Counted from the first letter of the stretch, positions 50,097-59,995 are shown. The stretch is DNA of 64,000 nt from Chloroflexota bacterium (GCA_018823415.1 JAHJIN010000457.1:1-64000), one strand, 5' to 3'. The notes: a model not told the origin generated them from the letters alone. Translations and numbers: made by a program.

Positions 50097-51061
50097 CTTC
50101 TCGCCAGCGCATAGTCGACCAGGGACCACAATACCTGCCGGGCGTCATTGTCGGGCAGCGTGGTCAGTGCGGCCTGGCTGCGCCGGGCGTGGTCGCGGGC
50201 TTCTGTTAAGGCCAATTCGATGGCGCCGGACTGGCAAATGACCGCGCTGGCGGCGCGCACGTGGGCCGTGCAGCGCTGGCCGGCCAGCACGGCGCGGACC
50301 GGGTCATCGGCCCCGGCCTGTTCCAGGTGGTAGATGATGGGCAGGGTGATGAGACCCTGGCGCAAATCGCTGCCGACCGGCTTGCCCAGCCGGTCCTGAT
50401 CGCCCACCAGGTCCAGCACGTCATCCACGATCTGGTAGGCCAGGCCCAGTTCGCGCCCGAAAGCATCCAGGGCTGCGAGTTGCGCGTCGCTGGCCCCGGC
50501 CAGCAGCCCGGCCATCTCGGCTGATGCGGCCAGGAACGCGGCCGTCTTGGCCTCGATGCGTCGGACATATTCCTCGCGGTTGCCAGACTGACTCTGCGCG
50601 GTGACTGACTGGCGGATCTCCCCGGCGCACATGGCCCGCAGCACGCCGGCATAGACCTGGAGGAGGCGCGGTTGCCCCAGGTCGGCTATCAGCGCGATAG
50701 ACTGGGCCAGCAAATAGTCGCCGGCCAGGACGGTGGCCCCGGTGGGCCAGACGGTGTGCAGCGTGTGGCGGCCCCGACGTTCAGCCGCGTCGTCCACCAC
50801 ATCGTCATGGATGAGCGTGGCGGCGTGCAGTAGGTCCAGGGCCGCGGCCAGGCGATAGACTGACGTCAGCGGGGCGCCCATCATGTGCCCGGCCAGGACC
50901 GCCAGCGCGGGCCGCAGTTGCTTGCCGCCACTCACCGCGTGGCGGAGTGCCGTGCCCAGCGGCTCGGTCGCGTCGGCCAGCGCGTCCTGGGTGACGCGCT
51001 CTACCTGCGCCAGTTCCGGGCGAATGGGTTCCAACAAGTCATCGAGTAACAAGGTGCTCAT
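50090..51061 (-). CDS. Polyprenyl diphosphate synthase
   Basis: SGGKQLRPALAVLAGHM...LDLLHAATLIHDDVVDDAAERRG...GLAYQIVDDVLDLVGDQDRLGKPVGSDLRQG. Confidence 0.93.
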   Translation of the reverse strand: MSTLLLDDLLEPIRPELAQVERVTQDALADATEPLGTALRHAVSGGKQLRPALAVLAGHMMGAPLTSVYRLAAALDLLHAATLIHDDVVDDAAERRGRHTLHTVWPTGATVLAGDYLLAQSIALIADLGQPRLLQVYAGVLRAMCAGEIRQSVTAQSQSGNREEYVRRIEAKTAAFLAASAEMAGLLAGASDAQLAALDAFGRELGLAYQIVDDVLDLVGDQDRLGKPVGSDLRQGLITLPIIYHLEQAGADDPVRAVLAGQRCTAHVRAASAVICQSGAIELALTEARDHARRSQAALTTLPDNDARQVLWSLVDYALARSQ

Positions 51062-52353
51062 CCGATTTCTGGTGCCTGGGCGACCTCCGGGGTTTTGCGA
51101 GCCTCGGAGGTCTGTTCCTGGTTGGCATGGATAAAGCACGAGGGGTCTTCGGCCAGAAGGTTGCCGGTGACGGCCAGTGTCCGGCCCCGGCAGCCGCCGC
51201 ACAGCTTGCGATACTCGCACTCGCCGCAGCGTCCTTGCAGCCGGTGCTCCCGGTCTCGCAGGTCCTGGAAAATGGGGGCATCGGCCCAGATGGTTTTGAA
51301 CGGTGTCTCGCGCACGTTGCCGCAGGGCACCTCGATAAAGGGGCAGGGCCAGACCTCGCCGTTGGGCTTTATGTATACAAAGCCGCGCCCGGCCGAGCAG
51401 CCGTGAAAGACGGTTTCCGCCAACCGCAGGAGCGGACCACCCCGGATGCCGTTTTGCTGGAGCAGGAAAGGCCAGTATTGCGGCCCGGCCACCGGCTCCA
51501 TGATGGCCTGCGACACGCGCTGCGCCTGGGCCATAAAGCGGATCAGCCGTTCGTTGGCCCCCAGGTCCAGGGCAGCTTGTTCGATGGCGTGGCCCCGGCC
51601 CACCGGCACCAGTTGGTACATGATGAGGATAGCCGTCCCCAGCTCGTCCAGCAGGCCCATCAGCGACTCTAACTGGTCCAGGTTGTATTCCATGGCCGTG
51701 ATGTTGATGTGCAGCGGGATACCGGCCCGGCGCAGGGCTTCGATACCCCGTAGCGCTGCGTCGAACGCGCCGGGCTGGTTGCGCACGTAATCGTGCGTGG
51801 CGGCGTCAAACCCGTCCAGGCTCACCGCCCCGATGGCGACTCCGTAGCGACGCAGGTCCCGGGCCACCGCGTCGTCGATGAGGGTGGCGTTGGTGGCGAT
51901 GGTGTTGGTAAAGCCCAGCGCTTGTGAGTAGGCCAACAGCTCCATCAGGTCGCCGCGCATCAGCGGCTCGCCGCCGGTGTAGGCCATCATGCGAAACTCG
52001 CTCACCTCGGCCAGTTGGTCAAAGAGACGCTTGGCCTCCTGGGTGGTGAGTTCGTCCGGCGAGCGCTGGCCGCCGGAGGTGTGACAGTGGATGCAGCGCA
52101 GGTTACAGGCCGCCGTCATCTCCCAGACCGGGTGCGCCGGAAAGCCGATGCAGCCCTGGCCCCGGGACCCGGCCGCGCCGGGGATGCACTTGACGCCATA
52201 GTTGACCGCCCAATAGGGTAACTGGCGCCAGCGCACCAGCGCACTCATGTACAGCGCGCTTCCAAGCTGTCGCAGCAGCAGGCTCGGCGGCCACCAATAG
52301 GTCCGCACCTTGCGCGCGGGGCGCTCACCCCATTCCGATAGCCAATCGTTCAT
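51058..52353 (-). CDS. Radical SAM/SPASM domain protein
   Basis: WEMTAACNLRCIHCHTSGGQRSPDELTTQEAKRLFDQLAEVSEFRMMAYTGGEPLMRGDL...SPASM-like CGECEYRKLCGGCRGR; ATGA overlap with the polyprenyl synthase gene. Confidence 0.9.
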   Translation of the reverse strand: MNDWLSEWGERPARKVRTYWWPPSLLLRQLGSALYMSALVRWRQLPYWAVNYGVKCIPGAAGSRGQGCIGFPAHPVWEMTAACNLRCIHCHTSGGQRSPDELTTQEAKRLFDQLAEVSEFRMMAYTGGEPLMRGDLMELLAYSQALGFTNTIATNATLIDDAVARDLRRYGVAIGAVSLDGFDAATHDYVRNQPGAFDAALRGIEALRRAGIPLHINITAMEYNLDQLESLMGLLDELGTAILIMYQLVPVGRGHAIEQAALDLGANERLIRFMAQAQRVSQAIMEPVAGPQYWPFLLQQNGIRGGPLLRLAETVFHGCSAGRGFVYIKPNGEVWPCPFIEVPCGNVRETPFKTIWADAPIFQDLRDREHRLQGRCGECEYRKLCGGCRGRTLAVTGNLLAEDPSCFIHANQEQTSEARKTPEVAQAPEIG

Positions 52354-52374
52354 GCAGCCTCACAGATAGAATGT

Positions 52375-52405
52375 ACGTAGGTCAAGTTGGCAACTTGACC
52401 TACGT
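52375..52405. repeat. Perfect palindrome, family C
   Basis: ACGTAGGTCAAGTTG-G-CAACTTGACCTACGT, between UbiA and radical SAM genes. Confidence 0.85.
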
Positions 52406-53323
52406 CAGCAAGAAAGCCACGATATACACCGCCGTGGTACCCAGGTTCACCAGAATGGTGGCCCCGCAGAGCCGTTCCAGCGTGCCCCGGTCCCGCCAGC
52501 CGCCGCGCACCACGAGGGTCACCAGCACCACCGAGAGGGCCAGCACCGGCAGGTAGAGCAGCCCGGCCAGCAGCGGCACGCCCAGGGTCAGGGAAACCAG
52601 CATCCCGGCCCAGGCTCCCACGCCGGCGAATCCGTAGACAAGGGCGGCTCGCTCCGGCCCCAGACGCACCGTCAGGTTTCGTTTCCCGGCCTGCGCGTCG
52701 GCCAGATGGTCCGGGAACTCGTTGAGCAGGATCACGTTGAAAATGGTCAGGCCGATGGGGATGGACATCCAGTGGACCACCGGCGGAATGTCGCCGGCTT
52801 GCAGGTAATAGCCCACGGCCACCGGCAGCCAGCCGTAGCAAAAGGCGATCCACAGCTCGCCCAGGCCGGTGCTTACCCAACGCACCGGCCGTGCCGAGTA
52901 AAAGAACCCGCCCAGCAGGGCCACGGCCATAAAAGGCAGCGTCCACGGCCCGGTCCCGTAGCCAAACTGGAGGATGACGGCCACCCCGATGGCCAACGCC
53001 ACGCTGACCAGCGAGGCCCACAGGGGCGCGCCCCGAGAGACCCGGCCTTGCTGTACCATCTGCGAGCCGCCGGCAAAGCGGCTGCCGCCCAGTTCCCCGG
53101 CGATGGTGTCCTCCTCATAGTCCCAGTACTCGCCGGCGAAATACGTCGCCAGCATCACCAGCACCACGCCGGCCACGCCCCACAGGCCCACGTCCCAGCG
53201 AAACGCGCCGGTCAACCGCCAGGCCAGCACCATTCCCAGGACAAAGGGTAGCACCCCCACGGAATGGAACGGCAGCCGGGCCAGGGCCAGCCAGGCGGAT
53301 ACTCGTTGGCCTATCGTGGACAT
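52400..53323 (-). CDS. UbiA family prenyltransferase (MenA-like)
   Basis: ARLPFHSVGVLPFVLGMVLAWRL...AGEYWDYEEDT...NVILLNEFPDHLADAQAGKRNLTVRLG. Confidence 0.9.
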   Translation of the reverse strand: MSTIGQRVSAWLALARLPFHSVGVLPFVLGMVLAWRLTGAFRWDVGLWGVAGVVLVMLATYFAGEYWDYEEDTIAGELGGSRFAGGSQMVQQGRVSRGAPLWASLVSVALAIGVAVILQFGYGTGPWTLPFMAVALLGGFFYSARPVRWVSTGLGELWIAFCYGWLPVAVGYYLQAGDIPPVVHWMSIPIGLTIFNVILLNEFPDHLADAQAGKRNLTVRLGPERAALVYGFAGVGAWAGMLVSLTLGVPLLAGLLYLPVLALSVVLVTLVVRGGWRDRGTLERLCGATILVNLGTTAVYIVAFLLT

Positions 53324-53408
53324 GACACATTCTCCTCAGCTGAAGCGTTCATATCTATATCGTCACGGCCGGTGGAGCGGGTTTCACGCCGCGCGCGCCC
53401 GCAAACCA

Positions 53409-53437
53409 TTGCCTGACTCGGCGATTTCTGGTACAAT
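53409..53437 (+). promoter_or_regulatory. Putative sigma70 promoter upstream of the 53471 gene
   Basis: TTGCCT - 17 bp - TACAAT with extended TGG. Confidence 0.55.
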
Positions 53438-53470
53438 ACCCCCGATCTCGCTGCGTGGAGGAACCGCGAT

Positions 53471-53845
53471 ATGAAGGATTCGCGACGACCGGGAACCGAG
53501 TTGCTGATGGAACTGGGCGCCTTTGCGATTTTGGTCGCCTCTGTCTCGCTGTTGTGGAGAGACAACCTGCTGCTGTTCATTGTGATGCTGATCGAATGTC
53601 CCATCGCGTTGATCCTGTGGCACGACCGGCTCACCGTCTGCTTTTTTCTCATCATCGGCGTGCTGGGCACCCTGGCGGAAGGGGTATTCATCCAGTTTGG
53701 CGTCTGGCAGTATAACAATCCCACCTTCCTGGGCGTGCCCCTGTGGTTCCCGTTGGCCTTTGGCACTACCGGTCTCATCGGGAGCCGGCTGGCCCAGACG
53801 CTTGTCGCCATCTGGGATCGAGTCAGCCCACCGACGACCGGCTAA
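53471..53845 (+). CDS. DUF2878-like small membrane protein
   Basis: Four TM segments; FIQFGVWQYNNPTFLGVPLWFPLAFGTTGLIGSRL. Confidence 0.65.
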   Translation: MKDSRRPGTELLMELGAFAILVASVSLLWRDNLLLFIVMLIECPIALILWHDRLTVCFFLIIGVLGTLAEGVFIQFGVWQYNNPTFLGVPLWFPLAFGTTGLIGSRLAQTLVAIWDRVSPPTTG

Positions 53846-53894
53846 CGCGGTTCATTATACTGTACCCCTCGGGGAAAAACAAGACCGGCCCATG

Positions 53895-53924
53895 AAAAAA
53901 GCCCCACCGGGAGAGCCGGTGAGG
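53895..53924 (-). terminator. Rho-independent terminator downstream of tRNA-Arg
   Basis: Minus strand: CTCACCGGctctcCCGGTGGGGCTTTTTT. Confidence 0.85.
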
Positions 53925-53936
53925 CGACGATGCCGT

Positions 53937-54013
53937 TGGCGCGCCCGGAGGGATTCGAACCCCCGACTCCCAGTTCCGAAGACTGGAGCTCTAGTCCGCT
54001 GAGCTACGGGCGC
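53937..54013 (-). tRNA. tRNA-Arg (anticodon TCG), CCA encoded
   Basis: GCGCCCGTAGCTCAGCGGACTAGAGCTCCAGTCTTCGGAACTGGGAGTCGGGGGTTCGAATCCCTCCGGGCGCGCCA folds as a cloverleaf; anticodon loop CTTCGGA. Confidence 0.95.
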
Positions 54014-54081
54014 TTGTGCCAGGTTGATTATATCCCACGACCCAGGCGGCGTCAAGCGCACTGGCCGATTTTTGTCGCAGG

Positions 54082-54090
54082 TGGTATAAT
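54082..54090 (+). promoter_or_regulatory. Extended -10 promoter element TGGTATAAT upstream of aldolase
   Basis: TG-g-TATAAT 41 bp before the ATG. Confidence 0.5.
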
Positions 54091-54130
54091 GGGGGTAGAA
54101 TAGCACCATACGAAAAAGGAGGGCATTACC

Positions 54131-55204
54131 ATGTACGACTATCAGGGAATCCAGGCATTGCTGGGCAACGAGGCTGAGGGTCTGCTGACCCATCAGTGCC
54201 AGACCATCGACAAGGCGCAATTGCACCTGCCGGGGCCAGATTTCGTGGACCGGGTCTGGCTGCCGACCGACCGGTCACCGGTGGTGTTGCGCAACCTGCA
54301 GGCATTGTTCGATCACGGTCGGCTGGGCGGCACCGGCTATCTCTCTATTCTGCCGGTGGACCAGGGCATCGAGCACTCGGCCGGGGCCTCGTTTGCGCCC
54401 AATCCCATCTACTTTGACCCGGCGAACATTGTGAGGCTTGCCATCGAAGGCGGGTGCAACGCCGTGGCGTCCACGCTGGGCGTGCTCGGCGCAATAGCCC
54501 GCCAATACGCCCACAAGATCCCCTTTATCCTCAAGTTCAACCACAACGAACTGCTTACCTATCCCAACAAGCACGATCAGGTGTTTTTTGCCTCCATCCC
54601 GCAGGCGTTCGAGATGGGCGCCGTGGCCGTGGGGGCTACCATCTATTTCGGCGCGCCAGAATCCACACGCCAGATCGTGGAGGTGAGCCAGGCCTTTCAG
54701 ATGGCCCACGAGTTGGGCATGGCGACCATTCTGTGGTGCTATTTGCGCAACCCGGCGTTCAAGACGGGCGGCGTGGACTATCATGCCAGCGCCGACCTCA
54801 CCGGACAGGCCAACCACCTGGGCGCCACCATCGAGGCGGACATTATCAAGCAAAAGCTCCCGGTGAACAATGGCGGGTACAAGGCTGTGCGCCAGGAAGA
54901 CTCGGGCTATGGCAAGCTTGACGAGCGCATCTATACCCAGCTGACCACCGATCATCCCATCGACCTGGTACGCTATCAGGTGGCGAACAACTATATGGGC
55001 CGGGTGGGGTTGATCAACTCGGGTGGGGCTGCGGGCAAGAACGACCTGGCCGAAGCGGTCTATACCGCCGTGGTCAACAAGCGCGGCGGGGGCATGGGCC
55101 TCATCAGCGGGCGCAAGGCGTTCCAAAAGCCCATGAGCGAGGGCGTCGCGTTGCTGAATGCTATCCAAGACGTGTATCTGTGTCCTGAAGTGACCGTGGC
55201 CTGA
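54131..55204 (+). CDS. fbaB: Class I fructose-bisphosphate aldolase (FbaB/DhnA type)
   Basis: [50 protein letters not shown]...[14 protein letters not shown]...[13 protein letters not shown]. Confidence 0.92.
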   Translation: MYDYQGIQALLGNEAEGLLTHQCQTIDKAQLHLPGPDFVDRVWLPTDRSPVVLRNLQALFDHGRLGGTGYLSILPVDQGIEHSAGASFAPNPIYFDPANIVRLAIEGGCNAVASTLGVLGAIARQYAHKIPFILKFNHNELLTYPNKHDQVFFASIPQAFEMGAVAVGATIYFGAPESTRQIVEVSQAFQMAHELGMATILWCYLRNPAFKTGGVDYHASADLTGQANHLGATIEADIIKQKLPVNNGGYKAVRQEDSGYGKLDERIYTQLTTDHPIDLVRYQVANNYMGRVGLINSGGAAGKNDLAEAVYTAVVNKRGGGMGLISGRKAFQKPMSEGVALLNAIQDVYLCPEVTVA

Positions 55205-55233
55205 GCATATCGACACCATAGCGGAGGAAAACC

Positions 55234-56232
55234 ATGAATTGTCCCAATTGCGGTCAACCGATCGCGCCTGACGAAGTGTTTTGCGGCCATTGCGGCACCC
55301 AGCTGGCACCACCAGAGCCGATTGCGCCGCCAGCGTCTCCCACCGTGCCCGTGACGCCCGTTGCGACCAAGCCGGCCCGCTCGCTGCCCGTGGTGCCCAT
55401 CGTCGTGGGCGTGGCGGTGGTGCTGTTGATCTGCTGCGTGTGCCTGGGGGTTGTAGGCCTGGTGGGTGGCCTGTGCGCCATGCCGCTGCCTGATACCGAG
55501 CCCACGCCAGTGGCTACCGAACGGCCCATCGCCCAGCCCACGCTGGGTGCCGAGGCCACCGCGGTGCGGCCCGCGACCGCCGGCCCCACAATCGTGATGC
55601 CCACGGCGGAGCTGCCATTCCCCGGCGACACGCCGCTGCGCATCACCAGTTATGCCCAAAACACCAGCTCCCTGAGCAATTCGGCAGTCGAGATCATGGG
55701 TGACGTGGAAAACACGTCCAACAAGGCGGTGGATACGGGCTTTTACCTGGTGTACGTGACCCTGAAGGACCAGAACGGCCAGGTGATCAAGACGAGCAAG
55801 GACCTGACCACGCGCTTGCAGCGGCCTATCCTCCAGCCCGGGCAAAAGTCGTGCTTTCGCTCGTTTTTCAAGGCCGAGGATTTTGGCTTTGCCCTGGCCG
55901 ATGTGGCCCGGCTGGAAGCCGTGGTGCGGGAGGACCCGGCCGGCCACGAGGCGTATACCATCGAGCTGACCACGAGCAACGTCAAGCGCACCGGCAATGC
56001 CGTCACCGGCGACGTTACCAACGATACCCAATACGCCACCCGGTCGGTGTTTATCCTGGTCACGCTGTACGACAGCGCCGGGCAGGTCATTGGCGTGCAC
56101 TATGGGACCCGGGTCGGTGACGAGCAGCTTGCGCCCGGCGGCACCATGAAGTTTACGTACAATATCATCTCGTCTGATGCGGCCTCAACCAAGTCGTTTG
56201 ACGTGTTGGTTATTGCGTACAAGCAAACATAG
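55234..56232 (+). CDS. Zinc-ribbon membrane protein with FxLYD-like domains
   Basis: MNCPNCGQPIAPDEVFCGHCGTQLA; TM; SSLSNSAVEIMGDVENTSNKAVDTGFYLVYVTLKDQNGQVI. Confidence 0.8.
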   Translation: MNCPNCGQPIAPDEVFCGHCGTQLAPPEPIAPPASPTVPVTPVATKPARSLPVVPIVVGVAVVLLICCVCLGVVGLVGGLCAMPLPDTEPTPVATERPIAQPTLGAEATAVRPATAGPTIVMPTAELPFPGDTPLRITSYAQNTSSLSNSAVEIMGDVENTSNKAVDTGFYLVYVTLKDQNGQVIKTSKDLTTRLQRPILQPGQKSCFRSFFKAEDFGFALADVARLEAVVREDPAGHEAYTIELTTSNVKRTGNAVTGDVTNDTQYATRSVFILVTLYDSAGQVIGVHYGTRVGDEQLAPGGTMKFTYNIISSDAASTKSFDVLVIAYKQT

Positions 56233-56274
56233 GGTGATTACGCGCACCCGGCCTCTTGGTTCCGCGCCATCACC

Positions 56275-57096
56275 ATGACCGTACAACCCGTACAGCTTAT
56301 CGTCAACGCCGACGACTGGGGCCGGTCGCCTGGCGTCAACGCCGGCATTGAGGCGGCCCACCGGGACGGCATCGTCACCAGCACCACGGCGCTGATGAAT
56401 GTGCCCGGCGCTGGCGAAGCCCTGCGCGGCCTGCACGCACGCTGCCCGGCCCTGGGTCTGGGCGTACACCTGAACCTGACACTGGGCCGGCCGCTGCTGG
56501 GCGAACGCGTGCCGTCGCTGACCCGGCCTGACGGGTCGTTCTACCCGCTGGGCCGGGCCGCCGGCCGGATGCACCTGCCCGAGGTCCGGGCCGAGTTGCG
56601 CGCCCAGGTGGAGGTGTTCCTGGAGGCCGCGGTACCGCTGGACCACCTGGACTGCCACCAGCATGCCCTGGTCTTGCACCCGGCGCTGCTGCAAGCTTGG
56701 CTGGACCTGGCTGTCGAATATCGCGTGCCCATCCGCCAGCCGGTGCCCGATAGCGCCCGGGGTTGGCGGGGCCGCTGGTCGTGGCGGGGCATCTGGCGCG
56801 AGGCCCGCGAGCGCACGCAGCGCGCCGGTGTGCCCGTGCCGGCCCGGTTCATCGACACGTTCTACGGCCGGCGTGCCACCTGGCCGCATCTGCTTGCCGT
56901 CATCGACCGGCTGGCGCCGGGCGTGTCCGAGTTGCTCTGCCATCCGGGCCACATTGACCAGGCCCTGCGCGCCGGGGGCGAGTACGTCGAGCCGCGCGCC
57001 GAGGAGTTGCGCATCCTCACCGACCCGACCGTGCGCCAGCGTCTGGCGTCGCATCGCGTCGAACTCGTCACCTTTGCTGTTCTCAACCTTTCATAG
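56275..57096 (+). CDS. ChbG/HpnK (YdjC) family deacetylase
   Basis: LIVNADDWGRSPGVNAGIEAAHRDGIVTSTTALMN...LGLGVHLNLT...LDHLDCHQHALVLHP. Confidence 0.93.
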   Translation: MTVQPVQLIVNADDWGRSPGVNAGIEAAHRDGIVTSTTALMNVPGAGEALRGLHARCPALGLGVHLNLTLGRPLLGERVPSLTRPDGSFYPLGRAAGRMHLPEVRAELRAQVEVFLEAAVPLDHLDCHQHALVLHPALLQAWLDLAVEYRVPIRQPVPDSARGWRGRWSWRGIWREARERTQRAGVPVPARFIDTFYGRRATWPHLLAVIDRLAPGVSELLCHPGHIDQALRAGGEYVEPRAEELRILTDPTVRQRLASHRVELVTFAVLNLS

Positions 57097-57113
57097 AATC
57101 GCAAGGAGTAGTC

Positions 57114-58151
57114 ATGGATCTGTACGATATCATCGCCGCCATGCCCAAGGTCGAGTTGCACGTTCACCTGGAAGGCAGCATCCGGCCACAGACTTTGTTG
57201 GAGCTGGCCCGGCGCAATGCTGTGGCCCTGCCCGCGCACGATGAAGCCAGCCTCCACGAGTTCTATCGCTTTCGCGACTTTGACCACTTTATCCAGGTGT
57301 ACCTGACCATCATCGGCTGCCTCAAGACGCCGGATGATTATCGCCTCATCGCCTACGAATTTGGGGCCGACATGGCCAGGCAGCACATTCGCTACGCCGA
57401 GGTGACGTTTACCCCCGAGACCAACATCCGGGCCAACGGCCTGTCTTTTGACGTAATTCTGGCCGCTCTGAACGACGGGCGCGCCCAGGCGTACCGGGAT
57501 TTCGGCGTGCGGTTCCAGTGGGTGCTGGACATCTCGCGCAACCTGCGCGAGACAGCTGTACCGGTGGCGCGCTGGGCCGTCGAAGCCCAGGACCGGGGCG
57601 TGGTGGCCCTGGGGCTGGGCGGGCCGGAGGTGGGTCACCCGCCCGAGTTGTACGCCGAGGCGTTCGACTATGCCCGGGCTGCCGGTCTGCACTGCGTGCC
57701 CCACGCCGGCGAGCTAGGCGGTCCCCCCAGTGTGTGGGGCGCCATCCGGGCCCTCCATGCCGAGCGTATCGGCCACGGCGTGCGCAGCATCGAGGACCCG
57801 GCTCTGGTGGCGTATCTGCATGAACACCATCTCCCCATCGAGGTCTGTCCCACCAGCAACCTGTGCCTGGGCATCTATCCCTCGTACGAGGCGCACCCGT
57901 TCCGCCGGCTGTGGGAGGCCGGCGTCTATATCACCGTCAACTCGGACGACCCACCGCTGTTCAATACCAACCTGGTCCGCGAATATACCGTGCTGGCCGA
58001 CCACATGGGCTTTTCGGCGGCTGACCTGGGACAACTCAGCCTTAATGCACTGCACGCCAGCTTTTTGCCGGCTGACGAAAAGACCCGGCTGGAGGCCGAG
58101 TTTCTGGACGAGTTGAGCCGGCTGCAATCCACCATCGAGCATGACGCGTGA
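57114..58151 (+). CDS. add: Adenosine deaminase family
   Basis: MPKVELHVHLEGSIRPQTLLELARRN...GLHCVPHAGELGGPPSVWGAIRALHAERIGHGVRSIEDPALVAYL...VNSDDPPLFNTNL. Confidence 0.93.
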   Translation: MDLYDIIAAMPKVELHVHLEGSIRPQTLLELARRNAVALPAHDEASLHEFYRFRDFDHFIQVYLTIIGCLKTPDDYRLIAYEFGADMARQHIRYAEVTFTPETNIRANGLSFDVILAALNDGRAQAYRDFGVRFQWVLDISRNLRETAVPVARWAVEAQDRGVVALGLGGPEVGHPPELYAEAFDYARAAGLHCVPHAGELGGPPSVWGAIRALHAERIGHGVRSIEDPALVAYLHEHHLPIEVCPTSNLCLGIYPSYEAHPFRRLWEAGVYITVNSDDPPLFNTNLVREYTVLADHMGFSAADLGQLSLNALHASFLPADEKTRLEAEFLDELSRLQSTIEHDA

Positions 58152-58159
58152 GGTGAACC

Positions 58160-59830
58160 ATGAAGCGAATTGCCCTGATCCTGACGACTCTGGCGCTGCT
58201 GGTCACGGCGTGCGACACGGCGACCCCGGCTCCCTCACCCACGGCGCCGCCCCCGAGTGCTGCGCCGACGGCGGCACCTGCCGGGGCACCTACGGTGGCA
58301 CCCAGCGCCACACCGGCCGGCCCGCGCGTGGACGCCCCGGCGTGGCCGGACAATGCCATCATCTATGAGGTCTTTGTCCGCTCCTTCTGCGACTCGGACG
58401 ACGACGGCATCGGCGACCTGCGCGGCCTTACGTCCAGGCTGGATTACCTCAACGACGGCGACCCCAACACCGATACGGACCTGGGCGTGGATGCCATCTG
58501 GCTCATGCCGATTTTCGCGTCGCCCAGCTATCACGGCTATGACACCACCGACTATTATCGGGTGAACCCCGATTATGGCACCAACGAGGACCTGGTGGCG
58601 CTGGTGCAAGAGGCCCACAAGCGCGGCATTCGCGTGATCCTGGACTATGTGGCCGGCCACACGTCCAACCTGCACCCGTTTTTCCTCGACGCGCACCACA
58701 ACCCGGCCTCCCAGTACACGCCATTCTACCAGTGGCTCGACGACAAGAATGGCAGCTATGCCGGCTTTGCCAGCCTGGCCTCCATGCCCTCGCTGAACTA
58801 TGATTCGCCCGAGACGGTGGCCTATATGCTGGATATGGCCCGGTACTGGATGGACCTGGACGGCGATGGCGATTACACCGACGGCATCGACGGGTTCCGC
58901 TGCGACTATGCCAAGGGGCCGCCGCACGCCTTTTGGAAGCAGCTTCGCGCCGAGACCAAAAAGCTCAACCCCAATTTCTATCTGCTGGCCGAAGTCTGGG
59001 ACAGCAATCCCCAGGTCATCACGCCGTATTACGACGCCGAGTTTGACGCCACGTTCGACTTTGTGCTCTATTTCATGCTCGGCGGCAACGAGACCAAGGT
59101 GGGCGACGGCGTGCTGGCCGGGACCACCAAGCCCCGGTTCATCGAAATCCCCCTCAAGGGCCGCGAAAAGCTCTACCCGGCCGGTGCGCAGATCGTGCCG
59201 TTTATCAGCAATCACGACACCAACCGCGTGATGAGCGACGTGCAGGGTGACATGCGCCGGGCCAAGCTGGGGGCCACGCTGCTCCTGACGCTCCCGGGCA
59301 CGCCGCTCATCTACTATGGCGAAGAGATCGGCATGCCCGGTATCAAGGGCGGCGGCAACCCGTACTGGGACGAGTACCGCCGTGAGCCGATGGACTGGTA
59401 CGCGGCCGAGAGCGGCCCGGGCATGACCACCTGGTTCCAGCCCGGGAACCGCTACAACAAGCCCAACGACGGCATTTCGCTGGAAGAACAGCGCGGCGTG
59501 CCCGGCTCGCTATGGGAGCACTATCACGCCCTCATTGCCCTGCGTGACGAGTACCCGGTTCTGCGCGCCGGCGCGCGTATCCCGGTCGCCACCGACCAGG
59601 ACAGCGTCTATGCCTTTTTGCGTGACAATGGCAGCGAGCGCATTCTGGTGGTGCTCAATTTCGCTGACCAGAAGACGCCGGTCACGCTGACCCTGGACGA
59701 TGCCGGATCCATCGCCGGCCCGGTGCGTGACCTGCTCACCGGCGAGAGCCTGCCGGCCATCACCGGTGCCAGCTATCAGCTCACTTTGGAGCCGCTGACC
59801 GGCCACGTGCTATTGATCGGTGCGCCGTAG
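58160..59830 (+). CDS. Alpha-amylase family (GH13) lipoprotein
   Basis: LLVTAC lipobox; IIYEVFVRSFCDSDDDGIGDLRGL...GIDGFRCDYAKGPP...LLAEVWD...FISNHDTNRV. Confidence 0.93.
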   Translation: MKRIALILTTLALLVTACDTATPAPSPTAPPPSAAPTAAPAGAPTVAPSATPAGPRVDAPAWPDNAIIYEVFVRSFCDSDDDGIGDLRGLTSRLDYLNDGDPNTDTDLGVDAIWLMPIFASPSYHGYDTTDYYRVNPDYGTNEDLVALVQEAHKRGIRVILDYVAGHTSNLHPFFLDAHHNPASQYTPFYQWLDDKNGSYAGFASLASMPSLNYDSPETVAYMLDMARYWMDLDGDGDYTDGIDGFRCDYAKGPPHAFWKQLRAETKKLNPNFYLLAEVWDSNPQVITPYYDAEFDATFDFVLYFMLGGNETKVGDGVLAGTTKPRFIEIPLKGREKLYPAGAQIVPFISNHDTNRVMSDVQGDMRRAKLGATLLLTLPGTPLIYYGEEIGMPGIKGGGNPYWDEYRREPMDWYAAESGPGMTTWFQPGNRYNKPNDGISLEEQRGVPGSLWEHYHALIALRDEYPVLRAGARIPVATDQDSVYAFLRDNGSERILVVLNFADQKTPVTLTLDDAGSIAGPVRDLLTGESLPAITGASYQLTLEPLTGHVLLIGAP

Positions 59831-59837
59831 GCTCCAT

Positions 59838-59909
59838 TCACCGCAGAGCACGCAGAGGGCGCAGAGACTCTTGATCTGTTCAGCGTTCTCAGCGATCTCG
59901 GCGGTTAGA
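59838..59909 (-). repeat. Dispersed repeat family B, copy 2
   Basis: Reverse complement TAACCGCCGAGATCGCTGAGAACGCTGAACAGATCAAGAGTCTCTGCGCCCTCTGCGTGCTCTGCGGTGA aligns with 29531-29600. Confidence 0.75.
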
Positions 59910-59957
59910 CTTCTGATCCGTCCAGGTTGGCCGGCGCGCCGCGAGGTCGGCGGTGTG

Positions 59958-59986
59958 TTGATTTTTGACCCAAAGTAACGTATAAT
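59958..59986 (+). promoter_or_regulatory. Putative sigma70 promoter for the rpiB-deoC operon
   Basis: TTGATT (59958-59963) - 17 bp - TATAAT (59981-59986). Confidence 0.6.
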
Positions 59987-59995
59987 CGAGGCCAT

